This document shows positions 7,130 through 15,115 of a stretch of DNA of 64,000 nt, piece after piece (position 1 is the first letter of the stretch; each line of letters starts with the position of its first letter). The notes beneath the pieces were generated by a model. The model had not been told where the DNA came from, searched no databases, and saw only the letters and a program-made list of their open reading frames with translations. Source of the stretch: CAJBNH01 sp964447285. GTDB taxonomy: Bacteria > Myxococcota_A > UBA9042. Location: positions 99,685-163,684 of the forward strand of contig CAYURO010000009.1 in NCBI GenBank assembly GCA_964447285.1, given 5' to 3'. A program made the translations under genes and the position numbers.

Positions 7130-9019
7130 ATGCCCTTGCCTTCGCCCCAGCCCCAGGTCGTCGTCGTTGCGGATGACCCGATCGAAGCCGGGATGCTTGC
7201 CTTGGATCTCGTCCAGGCCGGCATCCCTGCTCAGGCGGTTCGCGACACGGCCGCCGTCTACCAACAGGTGCAGACCACGCCGCGCGACTACGTGGTCGTG
7301 GCGGCCCACCGCGATCTCGCGCAAACGGCTGAGGTCTACCGCAGCTTGACCGCGCGCGGGGTCGATCCCTGCTTCGTCGCCGTGGTCCTGCGCGTGCAGC
7401 GCGAGGCGGCCGAAGGGTTGGCACGCGAGGCTGGTTGGGCGGGCGTCGCCGTGCGACCGGTCAATGCCGACGAGCTGGTCGGCATCGTGCAACACGCGGC
7501 GGCTCGCGGACGGCCGGAACCAGACCGCACCTCTCGCGCGGGGTCGCTTGTCACTGAGCCGCTGCCGGTCGTGCTCGCCGCCTTTCTTGACCGTCACCCG
7601 AAAGCCGGCTCAGGCAGGACGGTGCTGGTGCGGCTCGAGTCTGAGGGGCGCCGCGGCTTGGTCGCGGTCGTCGATGGCGAGCTGGTACACGCGGAGGTCG
7701 ACGGCGAGCGAGGGCGACACGTCCTTGAGCGGCTGTGCTCGTGGCGGGAGGGCTCGTACGAGTGCGAACCCGCTCGCTATGAGGGGTCTGCTTCGTTGAC
7801 GGGCTCGTCCCTCGGTCTGCTGGCGGTGGCGCAAGAGTACTCAAGGCGCGTAGCTGAGGCGCGCCAGAGCCTTCCGGACACCGACTGCGTGTGGACGGTG
7901 CGGTGGGAGCGCGTGCGCCCGCTGCCCGTCGTGGCGGAGGCGCTGTTCCGCCGTATCGCGTCCGGTGTGGTGCTGGGCGACGCGCTGTCCGGGGACGGCG
8001 ACGACGAACTCGAGGCTTTCGCTGCACTTGAGGCCCGCATCAAGCGGGGGGCGGTGGTGCCCAAGATCGACTCGGCGCCCAGGCCGCCTCCCGGTGAAGC
8101 GCCGGCACGCGTCACGACGCCGATACCTAGAGCCCATCGAAACTCATCTGGATTTTCGATACCCGCGCCCGTTGAGACGCTGGTCTCGCTCGGGGACCAC
8201 CGACGCCACCCCACAACCAACATCTATCGCACGGGCGACGAGCGTCTGGCCCCCGGCTTTGAGGTGCGCCCCAGCGAGCCCAGCTTCTCGGCCCCGCCGT
8301 CGGACCTGCCACCGGAGCTGCCCAAGCGTCCATTGTCAGGTGGGACCCGTCTGCCCACGCCGGTGTCGGGCTGGTTCGGCCTGCAGGTCGGCGACGAGGG
8401 CGAGTCTGTCGAGCTGCGTCATGAAGGGGGGTTGCGCACTGCGGTGCGAACGGATGGCCGCGATCGGCTGGTCGCGCCGTCGCATCGGGTTCCCTCGGGC
8501 ATTACGTCGCCTTCGCTGGGCGAGCCGATCCGCGAGGCATCCAGTCCATACGCATGGGTGCCGCCTTCGCCTGGCCCCGCCATCGATGATGAGGACGACG
8601 AGCCGCTGCCCAGCGTCAGTCCACGCCGCTGGCCTTGGTTCGTTGCCGCGGCCCTGCTCAGCGCAGGCATTGCCGTGCTGCTGTGGCCGGTGGCTCCCGC
8701 TCCTGCCGTCGCCGAAGACCCCAAGGTGCGCGCCTACTTGCGGGCCAACGCCCTGATCGACGCGGGCCAGACCACGGAAGCCGCGGCACTGCTGCGCGAG
8801 CTGATGCGCCAACCCGACGTCGAGCCCGAGGCCGGTCTACAGCTGGGCGTGCTGGAGGCCCAGGCCGGCCAGTTCGAGGCGGCGCGCACGCATCTGCTGG
8901 CCTATCTGGCGATTCCGGACGCTCGACATGCAGGTCGCGCCCGTGCGGTGTACCAGCACCTGTTCAGCTCGGCTGCCACCGTCCAGGCACCTGGCCCGCC
9001 CGGGGCGGCTGCGCCATGA
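7130..9019 (+). CDS. Pseudoreceiver / DUF4388-like / TPR membrane-anchored signalling protein
   Basis: A 629-residue multidomain protein. Residues about 9-120 look like a response-regulator receiver fold: VVVVADDP supplies the acidic pair at the end of strand 1, but the usual phospho-acceptor position is in VVVAAHRD without a clear Asp and the C-terminal Lys is replaced (VRPVN), so it is probably a degenerate receiver. Residues about 140-230 resemble DUF4388 (PATAN), with LVAVVDGELVHAEVDG. A Pro/Ser-rich linker leads to one transmembrane helix (about 503-522). The last 95 residues form TPR-like helices (LRELMRQPDVEPEAGLQLG) that would lie outside the inner membrane. The start is uncertain: ATG 7130 is preferred, with GTG 7112 six codons upstream; neither has a clear ribosome site. 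The stop overlaps tsaD by ATGA. The role is unknown, presumably signalling. Confidence 0.7.
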   Translation: MPLPSPQPQVVVVADDPIEAGMLALDLVQAGIPAQAVRDTAAVYQQVQTTPRDYVVVAAHRDLAQTAEVYRSLTARGVDPCFVAVVLRVQREAAEGLAREAGWAGVAVRPVNADELVGIVQHAAARGRPEPDRTSRAGSLVTEPLPVVLAAFLDRHPKAGSGRTVLVRLESEGRRGLVAVVDGELVHAEVDGERGRHVLERLCSWREGSYECEPARYEGSASLTGSSLGLLAVAQEYSRRVAEARQSLPDTDCVWTVRWERVRPLPVVAEALFRRIASGVVLGDALSGDGDDELEAFAALEARIKRGAVVPKIDSAPRPPPGEAPARVTTPIPRAHRNSSGFSIPAPVETLVSLGDHRRHPTTNIYRTGDERLAPGFEVRPSEPSFSAPPSDLPPELPKRPLSGGTRLPTPVSGWFGLQVGDEGESVELRHEGGLRTAVRTDGRDRLVAPSHRVPSGITSPSLGEPIREASSPYAWVPPSPGPAIDDEDDEPLPSVSPRRWPWFVAAALLSAGIAVLLWPVAPAPAVAEDPKVRAYLRANALIDAGQTTEAAALLRELMRQPDVEPEAGLQLGVLEAQAGQFEAARTHLLAYLAIPDARHAGRARAVYQHLFSSAATVQAPGPPGAAAP

Positions 9020-10077
9020 CCATCGGGCCGGTGCTGGGCATCGAGACCTCTTGCGACGAGACGGCTGTCGCCATCGTGCAGCACGGCATCGTCCGTGGCA
9101 GCCGCATCGCCACCCAAGTGCCGATCCACCTTCGCTTTGGCGGGGTGGTGCCTGAGATCGCCGCCCGCAACCATCTGCTGACGATCCTGCCAACGCTGGA
9201 GGCCGCGCTGGACGACGCCCAGCTGACTCCTCAACAGCTGGGCGGACTTGCCGTGACGCACCGGCCCGGGTTGGTGGGCGCGCTGCTCGTCGGCATTCAG
9301 ACCGCCCGAACGCTGGCGCTCGCGTGGAACCTGCCGCTGGTTGGCATCGACCACATCGAAGCGCACGTCTGGGCTGCGATGCTGCGGCCGCCCAAGGTCG
9401 AGGGCGACGCGTGGCCCAAGCCCAGTCTGCCGTTTCTGGCACTGGCGGTCTCCGGTGGCCATACCAGCCTGTACCGCGTGGAAGGTCCGGGAAGTTCGAC
9501 GCTTCTCGGCCGGACCTTGGACGATGCCGCGGGCGAGGCCTTCGACAAGGTCGCGAAGTTGGCGGGGCTGCCTTACCCCGGTGGGCCATCGATCGACCAG
9601 GGCTCCGAAGGCGGCGACCCGCATCGTTTCGTGTTGCCGCGCGGGATGCTGGGACGCGAAGACGCGGCGTTCTCGTTCTCGGGCTTGAAGACGGCGATGC
9701 GTCTGAAGATCGAGGCGCTGCGGGACGAAAGTCAGGTGCTGGAAGGCCAACTGCTCAAGGACCTGTGCGCTTCCTTTCAGCACGCTGCGTGCGAACAGTT
9801 GGTGCGGGTGACGCTGCGGGCTGCCCGCGCCCACGGCCTGCGCCATGTCGTGGTGGCAGGTGGCGTAGCGGCAAACCGCGAGTTGCGTCGGCAGATGGGC
9901 GTGGCCTGCGAGGCGGCCGGTCTGCGCTTCTGGCCGGTCCCCATGGCCTACTGTACTGACAATGCCGCGATGATCGCGGGGTTGGGTGAGGCGCTTCTGC
10001 TCGCAGGCCGCCGCGACGACCCTCACAGCTTGGACGCGGTGCCGACCGGCCTCGCGCGCCGCGGAACCTCCGCCTGA
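9016..10077 (+). CDS. tsaD: tRNA N6-adenosine threonylcarbamoyltransferase TsaD
   Basis: TsaD (353 residues) transfers the threonylcarbamoyl group to A37 of ANN-decoding tRNAs together with TsaB and TsaE. The ASKHA-fold signatures are clear: GIETSCDET at 8-16, the metal-binding HxxxH in HIEAH (His113, His117), VSGGHTSL at about 146, the GEAFDKVAKLAGLPYPGGP stretch, and the C-terminal CTDNAAMIAG with a metal-ligand Asp. The length matches the family. The ATG overlaps the stop of the upstream signalling gene by four bases, and rsmA follows 52 bp later; tsaD and rsmA are neighbours in many bacteria. Confidence 0.97.
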   Translation: MTIGPVLGIETSCDETAVAIVQHGIVRGSRIATQVPIHLRFGGVVPEIAARNHLLTILPTLEAALDDAQLTPQQLGGLAVTHRPGLVGALLVGIQTARTLALAWNLPLVGIDHIEAHVWAAMLRPPKVEGDAWPKPSLPFLALAVSGGHTSLYRVEGPGSSTLLGRTLDDAAGEAFDKVAKLAGLPYPGGPSIDQGSEGGDPHRFVLPRGMLGREDAAFSFSGLKTAMRLKIEALRDESQVLEGQLLKDLCASFQHAACEQLVRVTLRAARAHGLRHVVVAGGVAANRELRRQMGVACEAAGLRFWPVPMAYCTDNAAMIAGLGEALLLAGRRDDPHSLDAVPTGLARRGTSA

Positions 10078-10108
10078 CCGCCCGGAGCGGGCCTGTGCCG
10101 CGACTCCG

Positions 10109-10119
10109 CCCCCCCCCCC
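10109..10119 (+). repeat. Homopolymer tract of 11 C
   Basis: Eleven consecutive C residues lie between the tsaD stop (10077) and the rsmA ribosome site (GAGG, 10120-10123). The tract is not in a coding sequence under the chosen rsmA start, but it directly abuts the ribosome site. It is a place where replication slippage or sequencing error is likely. Confidence 0.9.
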
Positions 10120-10129
10120 GAGGTACCTT

Positions 10130-10972
10130 GTGGACCGCGCCCGAATCATCCCCAAGAAGTCGCTCGGGCAAAATTTCCTGCACGACCAGAATGTATTGCG
10201 CCGCATTGCCGAGTTGTCGCTTCCGCCCGTCGGCAGCGACCTGATCGAGATCGGCCCCGGCACCGGCAACCTGACGGAGCACCTGCTGGCCGTCCGCGCC
10301 ACCCGCGGTCAGGATCTGGGCCCGCTGCGGACGATCGAGCGCGACCGGCGCATGCGTGAGGTACTGGCAGAGCGGTTCGGCGACGCAGTGACCGTACAGG
10401 AAGCCGACGCGGCCGACGTCGACTGGCCCACGCTGCTGGCTCCGTGCGGCCCCCGGCCCACCGTGGTGGGAAACCTTCCCTATTACGCAGCGTTGCCGAT
10501 CCTGTTCTCGCTGCTCGAGACCTCGCGCCAGCCCGCCCGACTGGTGATCATGGTGCAGAAGGAGGTGGCCGACCGCCTGGCCGCACGCCCCAGCACGCCC
10601 GACTACGGTCAGGTTTCGGTCAAGGTGCAGCTTCGATGTGACGTGCGGCTTGCCTTCAAGGTCGGCCGTGGCGCGTTTACGCCCGCCCCCAAGGTCGAGA
10701 GCGCCGTGGTGGTGCTGGAACCCCTTGCGCAGCCCAGGTTTGCCGTGCCCGACCTGAGTCGGTTTTCGGCCCTGGTCACCGCAGGATTTGCGCAACGCCG
10801 CAAGACGCTGTCGAACAGTCTGACCTCGACGACGAAGCTGTCGGCGACGACGATCCGCCAGGCGCTGGGCGTGCTTGAACTGGACGAACGCATCCGTGGC
10901 GAGGCGCTGTCGGTCGCGCAGTGGGCGGCGCTGGCCCGCGAGCTGGACCCGGCACTGACCGCAAACGGATAG
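10130..10972 (+). CDS. rsmA: 16S rRNA (adenine1518-N6/adenine1519-N6)-dimethyltransferase RsmA (KsgA)
   Basis: RsmA dimethylates two adjacent adenines near the 3' end of 16S rRNA late in 30S assembly, using S-adenosylmethionine. Motifs are GQNFLHD at 13-19, the SAM-binding IGPGTGN at 41-47, and the catalytic NLPYY at 115-119. The C-terminal helical domain with FAQRRKTLSNSL follows. The start is taken as GTG 10130 because GAGG lies six nt upstream and because the open frame further upstream runs inside tsaD. This gives 280 residues, normal for the family. The stop lies only 9 bp from the end of the convergent HAD gene. Confidence 0.95.
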   Translation: MDRARIIPKKSLGQNFLHDQNVLRRIAELSLPPVGSDLIEIGPGTGNLTEHLLAVRATRGQDLGPLRTIERDRRMREVLAERFGDAVTVQEADAADVDWPTLLAPCGPRPTVVGNLPYYAALPILFSLLETSRQPARLVIMVQKEVADRLAARPSTPDYGQVSVKVQLRCDVRLAFKVGRGAFTPAPKVESAVVVLEPLAQPRFAVPDLSRFSALVTAGFAQRRKTLSNSLTSTTKLSATTIRQALGVLELDERIRGEALSVAQWAALARELDPALTANG

Positions 10973-10981
10973 AAGTCGCTG

Positions 10982-11650
10982 TCACCACGGCAGAATCGGC
11001 CACCCTCGGCGCCAGGCAACCCACCGCAGCCTGAGGTCGGGTCGCACGACACACGGGTGTGCCACCTGCTCCAACAACGGCAGATCGCTGTGGCTGTCGG
11101 TGTAGAACCACGCCGACGACAGGTCGAAACCATGCGCTGACGCGAATTCTTCGGCGCGCCGCAACTTGGCCACTCCGAAGCACGCCTCGCGCGCCAGCTG
11201 ACCCGTGAAGCGGCCGTCGGCGACCTCCAGGTCGGTCGCCAGCAGGTGCACCACCCCCAACTCCGCCGCCAGCAGCCGGGCGATGTAGGGCGTCGAGGCC
11301 GTCAGAATCGCCACGCAGTCCCCCGCCAGCTGGTGCTCGCGCAAGGCGGCGCGTGCCTGGGGGCAGATCAGCCCACGGACCTGACGCTCGAAAACCCGCT
11401 CGCACATGGCGTGGACGTCGGCCTCAGGCGTCCCGGCAGCTTGCTGGGCGGCGGTGCGCGACAGGGCATCCATGTCCACCAAGTCCAAGCGATACGCGGC
11501 CATCGCCCACGCGGCGCGCGCGAGCTGGCGGCGACCGACCATGCCGGCGCGGTACTGTTCGTGAACGTAAAGGGTCGCGGTGTTGCGAAGGACGAGCGTG
11601 TCGTCCATGTCGAAAAACACGAGTGCGGGAGCTTGCTTGGGAGTCGCCAC
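10982..11650 (-). CDS. HAD superfamily subfamily IB phosphatase (SerB-like)
   Basis: A 222-residue cytoplasmic HAD hydrolase. Motif I is FFDMDDTLV with nucleophile Asp14 and general acid Asp16; motif II is the Thr in ILTAST; motif III Lys lies in the KLRRAEEF region; motif IV is YTDSHSDLPLL. The DSHSD form and the overall pattern match the subfamily IB hydrolases related to phosphoserine phosphatase, so a small phosphomonoester is the likely substrate, but this cannot be fixed from sequence alone. The start is GTG 11650, with AGGG about 9 nt upstream. It is the last gene of a minus-strand group with the transglutaminase-like gene, alr and a tiny ORF. Confidence 0.85.
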   Translation of the reverse strand: MATPKQAPALVFFDMDDTLVLRNTATLYVHEQYRAGMVGRRQLARAAWAMAAYRLDLVDMDALSRTAAQQAAGTPEADVHAMCERVFERQVRGLICPQARAALREHQLAGDCVAILTASTPYIARLLAAELGVVHLLATDLEVADGRFTGQLAREACFGVAKLRRAEEFASAHGFDLSSAWFYTDSHSDLPLLEQVAHPCVVRPDLRLRWVAWRRGWPILPW

Positions 11651-11670
11651 GGCTGTGGGCCCTCGTGCGG

Positions 11671-11853
11671 TTACGGTCTGCCTTCCGGCGACAGCTTCGG
11701 TTCGGTCGGCGCGTCCAGGCGTCCCAACTCCAGCAGCAGTCCCTGCGACGACGCCGCCCGACGCGTCTCGGCCGCCGACCGCCACGCCTGCGCGCCGTTG
11801 CGGACGTTGCCAACGTAGTCCTGCAAGCACACAGCATCCTCGCAAGTCGCCAA
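11671..11853 (-). CDS. Small hypothetical protein between alr and the HAD gene
   Basis: A 60-codon frame starting with TTG 11853, three bases after the alr stop, with TGAGG immediately upstream and a TAA stop at 11671. Third codon positions are mostly G or C, as in the neighbouring real genes, which supports coding. It has two cysteines near the N-terminus (residues 4 and 9) and no signal peptide or membrane span. I recognise no family. It could be translationally coupled to alr, or be a chance open frame in a 206-bp spacer. Confidence 0.4.
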   Translation of the reverse strand: MATCEDAVCLQDYVGNVRNGAQAWRSAAETRRAASSQGLLLELGRLDAPTEPKLSPEGRP

Positions 11854-11856
11854 GCC

Positions 11857-13062
11857 TCAGACGACCACGCGTCGCTCCAAGCGCTCGGCAATGCGCGTCA
11901 CGACCTCGTAGTGGATCGTGCCGACCCAGCCGGCCAGTTCCTCTGCGCTGATACGGTCGCCTTCGCCACCGTCCGGTGCGGCTTGACTGCCCAACAGAAC
12001 GACCTCGTCGCCTGCCCGCACCCCAGGCGCATCGGTGACATCGATCGTGGTCATGTTCATGGCGACCCGACCGACCACGGGAGCCCGCTGCCCACCGACC
12101 AGCACCTTGGCGACATTGGACAGCCCACGATCGTAGCCGTCCGCATAGCCGACCGGCAGCACCGCCACCCGCGTCTCGCGCACCGTGCGGAAGGTCCGAC
12201 CGTAGCCGACGTACTCGCCGGGAGGCACCGAACGCACCTGTGCCACGGCGGTCTTCCAAGTCAGAACTGGCCGCAGCTCCATAGGTTTGTGCCCCAGCTC
12301 GCACACCGACAGCCAAGTTTCCTTGGACGGCCACAGCCCATAGGCGCCAATGCCGCACCGCACAAGTCCTCCGCACACCTCTGGCCACAGCAGCAGCGCC
12401 GCCGTGTTGCTGGCATGGGCAAGCAGGCGGTCGTCCGGGTGGCCCGCAGGCGGTAGGTGCAACGCGTCACGTATGGCCAGCACACAGGCTTGAAAGCGAG
12501 CGAGCTGGCTGCGCGCAAAGCGGTGGTCGGTGGTGTCCTCGATATCCGCGAAGTGGGTGGACATGCCTTCGAGTTGCAGGTGCGGGTCCGCGCCGATCAC
12601 CTGCGCCAGCTCGACCGCCGCGTCGTGACGCAACCCCTGACGATTATTGCCAGTTTCGATCTTCAGATGCAGCCGAGCCACGGTCCCCAAGCGAGCGGCG
12701 GCGGCCGAGGCCGCTTGGACCACGTCCGGGTCATACACGACAAAGCGCGCGCCGTAGCCAATCGCCGCCTCCACCTGATGCGGCGGCAGATAGCTGACGA
12801 CATACAGGGGGTGGTCGATGCCCGCCTCGCGCAGGGTGCGAATCTCCGCAAGATCGGCCACGCCCAGCCAGTCGACGCCCGCCGCGGCGAATTCCCGCGC
12901 TGCTGCAACCAGCCCGTGCCCGTAAGCGTTGCCCTTGACCATCACGCACAGCAACGGCGGTCGGCCACCCTGATGCAGGGCTCCGGCACGCAGGACGGCA
13001 ACGTTGTGGCGCAGGGCGGCCTTGTCGAGCTCGATCCAGGCCAAGGGTGCAGAAGAGTCCAT
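11857..13062 (-). CDS. alr: Alanine racemase
   Basis: Alr converts L-alanine to D-alanine for peptidoglycan, using PLP. The 401-residue protein has the PLP-lysine motif MVKGNAYGHG (Lys43; a Gly replaces the usual Ala after it), the second catalytic base Tyr287 in VGYGRTF, and the C-terminal VGRVAMNMTTIDVT segment, all in the expected order for a TIM-barrel plus beta-domain racemase. ATG 13062 lies 33 bp after the transglutaminase-like gene, so the two are probably co-transcribed. The same window holds a PBP4-like carboxypeptidase that removes terminal D-Ala. Confidence 0.96.
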   Translation of the reverse strand: MDSSAPLAWIELDKAALRHNVAVLRAGALHQGGRPPLLCVMVKGNAYGHGLVAAAREFAAAGVDWLGVADLAEIRTLREAGIDHPLYVVSYLPPHQVEAAIGYGARFVVYDPDVVQAASAAAARLGTVARLHLKIETGNNRQGLRHDAAVELAQVIGADPHLQLEGMSTHFADIEDTTDHRFARSQLARFQACVLAIRDALHLPPAGHPDDRLLAHASNTAALLLWPEVCGGLVRCGIGAYGLWPSKETWLSVCELGHKPMELRPVLTWKTAVAQVRSVPPGEYVGYGRTFRTVRETRVAVLPVGYADGYDRGLSNVAKVLVGGQRAPVVGRVAMNMTTIDVTDAPGVRAGDEVVLLGSQAAPDGGEGDRISAEELAGWVGTIHYEVVTRIAERLERRVVV

Positions 13063-13095
13063 AGCATTTCCAATCGGTTCAAGAGGAAGTGAGCG

Positions 13096-14856
13096 TCAGC
13101 GGGTAGATGAGTCACTGGGGAGGTGTCGGGCGTCGCCGGCGAATCGGGCGACCAGATCGTAGGCCTGCAGGTCGGCTTCGGCGGGGATGCCCAGACGGGA
13201 GCGGAAGACCCCGTTGCCATCCGTGACGGCAAAACCCAACAGCCGTCCCTGCAGGGGGCGAGCGGGATCGATCAGCCAGATCTCGATGGGTTGTCTGGCC
13301 AAACGGCCGCCCGGGGCGGTGCGGAAGGCGCCCGCGACCTCCAGCGTCTCTCCCACCCAGGCAAGCGGTGCTGCGGTCGCCAGATCGGTGGCGGTCGCCT
13401 TGCGACGGTCCTCCGCGCGTGGCGCGGGGGGCGGACCAAACGTCGGGGGCCGGATCGGCGCAGCCAACCGCTCTGCCCGCTGCCGCAGCCACGCCCGACG
13501 CGCCTCGGCTTGGGTTGCCGCTCCCGTGCCTGTGTTGCCGATGCCCGGTGGCGACCCCGACCCTGAGGATACTCCCGGTACGCCTTGGGCCGACGCCGAC
13601 CGGGCATCGGGTCCCAGCATCTGTTCAGCGCCACGCACCTGACGCGCACCTGCCCACGAGCCGACCGGCTGACCATCGGCGGTCACACGCCCTGACCCCG
13701 AGGTATAGGCGGCCGGCCGCGGGAACGGGTCGCCATAGGCCGGCTGGTGCAAGTGCTTGTTTCGCGCCGCGTGCAGCTCGAGCGAGTCCGAGCCGCCGCC
13801 CAGATCGATGCGCTGCCACGCCCCGTCTCCATTCGCACCCGGCGTCCAGGCCTCGATGAAGGCGTGGGCGTCGTTCATCACATAATGGGCGGGAATGCCA
13901 AGCGAGTGCGCCATCACGAGAAAACCGAGCGCGCGGTGGCGACAGACACCTTTCTGCGCCAGCACCAGATCGGCCAGCGGGTCGTCGCCGGGCAGGCCCG
14001 GTGTCCCCGGCTCAAACGAGCGGAACCACTCCGTCAGCTTCATCAATTGCTGGGTCCGCGGCTGTCCCGGCGACACCGCCATCGGCTCCCACAATGCCCT
14101 GGCGCGCGCTTGCAGCCCCGGGTCCAAGCTCGGGCGCTCCGGGTCGTCACGGCGCTGAGTCAGGCCAATCGGGGCGCCGAAATAGTCCGACGGCGCGTCC
14201 ATCAGAAATCGCAAGTCGACCTCGGCGGCCTGCGGTGACCCTACCGAGAAGTTGCCTGCCGCGTCGCGCCACAGCTCCAGCGGCACCGACGGACTGGCCT
14301 GCCACTCCAGCACGCGCGAGGTCGGCGCCACCGACGGCAGCGGAGACCGCTCGCCCGGCGTGACCACCAAGCGCACGTGGCCCCAGAACAACTCGCGCCC
14401 CGGTTGGGGCTGCGACGGCCCGATCCCCACGCGCTGCAGGCCCCGGCCGCTTTGGGCCAAAGTGATGTCGGGGCGCACGGTGTCGAATGCGAGCTCGCGC
14501 TTGAAGGGAGCCACCGAGGGGTCGAACACGACCGTGTAGTGCAACTCGCTGTCGGCGCCGGTGCGGCGGTCCAGCCCGACCCTCGGCGTCGGGGAAGGTC
14601 GATAAACCGGCGTATCGTCTCCGGGTTTGGCGGGTTCGGGTCGTGCCACCGTACCCGAGGCGGTCTGGATCGAGCTGGGCAAGCCACTCGCGTCACCCGA
14701 CCGGGTCACCCTGTCGGTCCGCACGTCGGGCGCTCCAGGCGGCAACGGCTCGTGCACGACCGGGGCCCCCGACTGGGAGCGAGCCTCTGCGCAGGGCATG
14801 GCCAGGACGACGATCGCCCAGCCCAAGACCCGAATTGCGCGCTGCCAACTCGACAT
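13096..14856 (-). CDS. Exported transglutaminase-like protein
   Basis: A 586-residue protein with an N-terminal signal peptide (hydrophobic about 9-20, cut near AEA) and a Pro-rich segment to about residue 95. After a beta-rich part comes a transglutaminase/papain-fold core with the triad Cys305 (KGVCRHRALGF), His331 (NDAHAFIEAW) and Asp350 (WQRIDLGG). The C-terminal part has a long Gly/Ser/Pro linker and a short beta domain (about 500-586, GVFRSRLGIPAEADLQAYDLVA) resembling carboxypeptidase-regulatory or Ig-like folds. Such proteins are proteases or amide-bond enzymes of the periplasm; the substrate is unknown. Start ATG 14856 has GGGAG upstream. It is the first gene of a group with alr. Confidence 0.75.
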   Translation of the reverse strand: MSSWQRAIRVLGWAIVVLAMPCAEARSQSGAPVVHEPLPPGAPDVRTDRVTRSGDASGLPSSIQTASGTVARPEPAKPGDDTPVYRPSPTPRVGLDRRTGADSELHYTVVFDPSVAPFKRELAFDTVRPDITLAQSGRGLQRVGIGPSQPQPGRELFWGHVRLVVTPGERSPLPSVAPTSRVLEWQASPSVPLELWRDAAGNFSVGSPQAAEVDLRFLMDAPSDYFGAPIGLTQRRDDPERPSLDPGLQARARALWEPMAVSPGQPRTQQLMKLTEWFRSFEPGTPGLPGDDPLADLVLAQKGVCRHRALGFLVMAHSLGIPAHYVMNDAHAFIEAWTPGANGDGAWQRIDLGGGSDSLELHAARNKHLHQPAYGDPFPRPAAYTSGSGRVTADGQPVGSWAGARQVRGAEQMLGPDARSASAQGVPGVSSGSGSPPGIGNTGTGAATQAEARRAWLRQRAERLAAPIRPPTFGPPPAPRAEDRRKATATDLATAAPLAWVGETLEVAGAFRTAPGGRLARQPIEIWLIDPARPLQGRLLGFAVTDGNGVFRSRLGIPAEADLQAYDLVARFAGDARHLPSDSSTR

Positions 14857-15115
14857 CCGACTTCTCCCGCGTGCCAAGGCGCAAGGCTAGCCTCGTTGAC
14901 GCGCGAACGCACCTTTTCGGTCCCGGCAGCTTTGGTCAGACCGCGACTCGCAGGGGCCGCGACGACGACCACACGTGCTGCGACCCCGTCCCTGCGAACA
15001 CGGACCGTGTCACCGAAGGGGGCCACCAAACCCCAGAGCCGCACGGCACAACCCTGCACGGTGGCGGCGCCCCTCCCGAGTCAGTACGCTTCGCCCGCTC
15101 CATCCGGAGGAGTGC

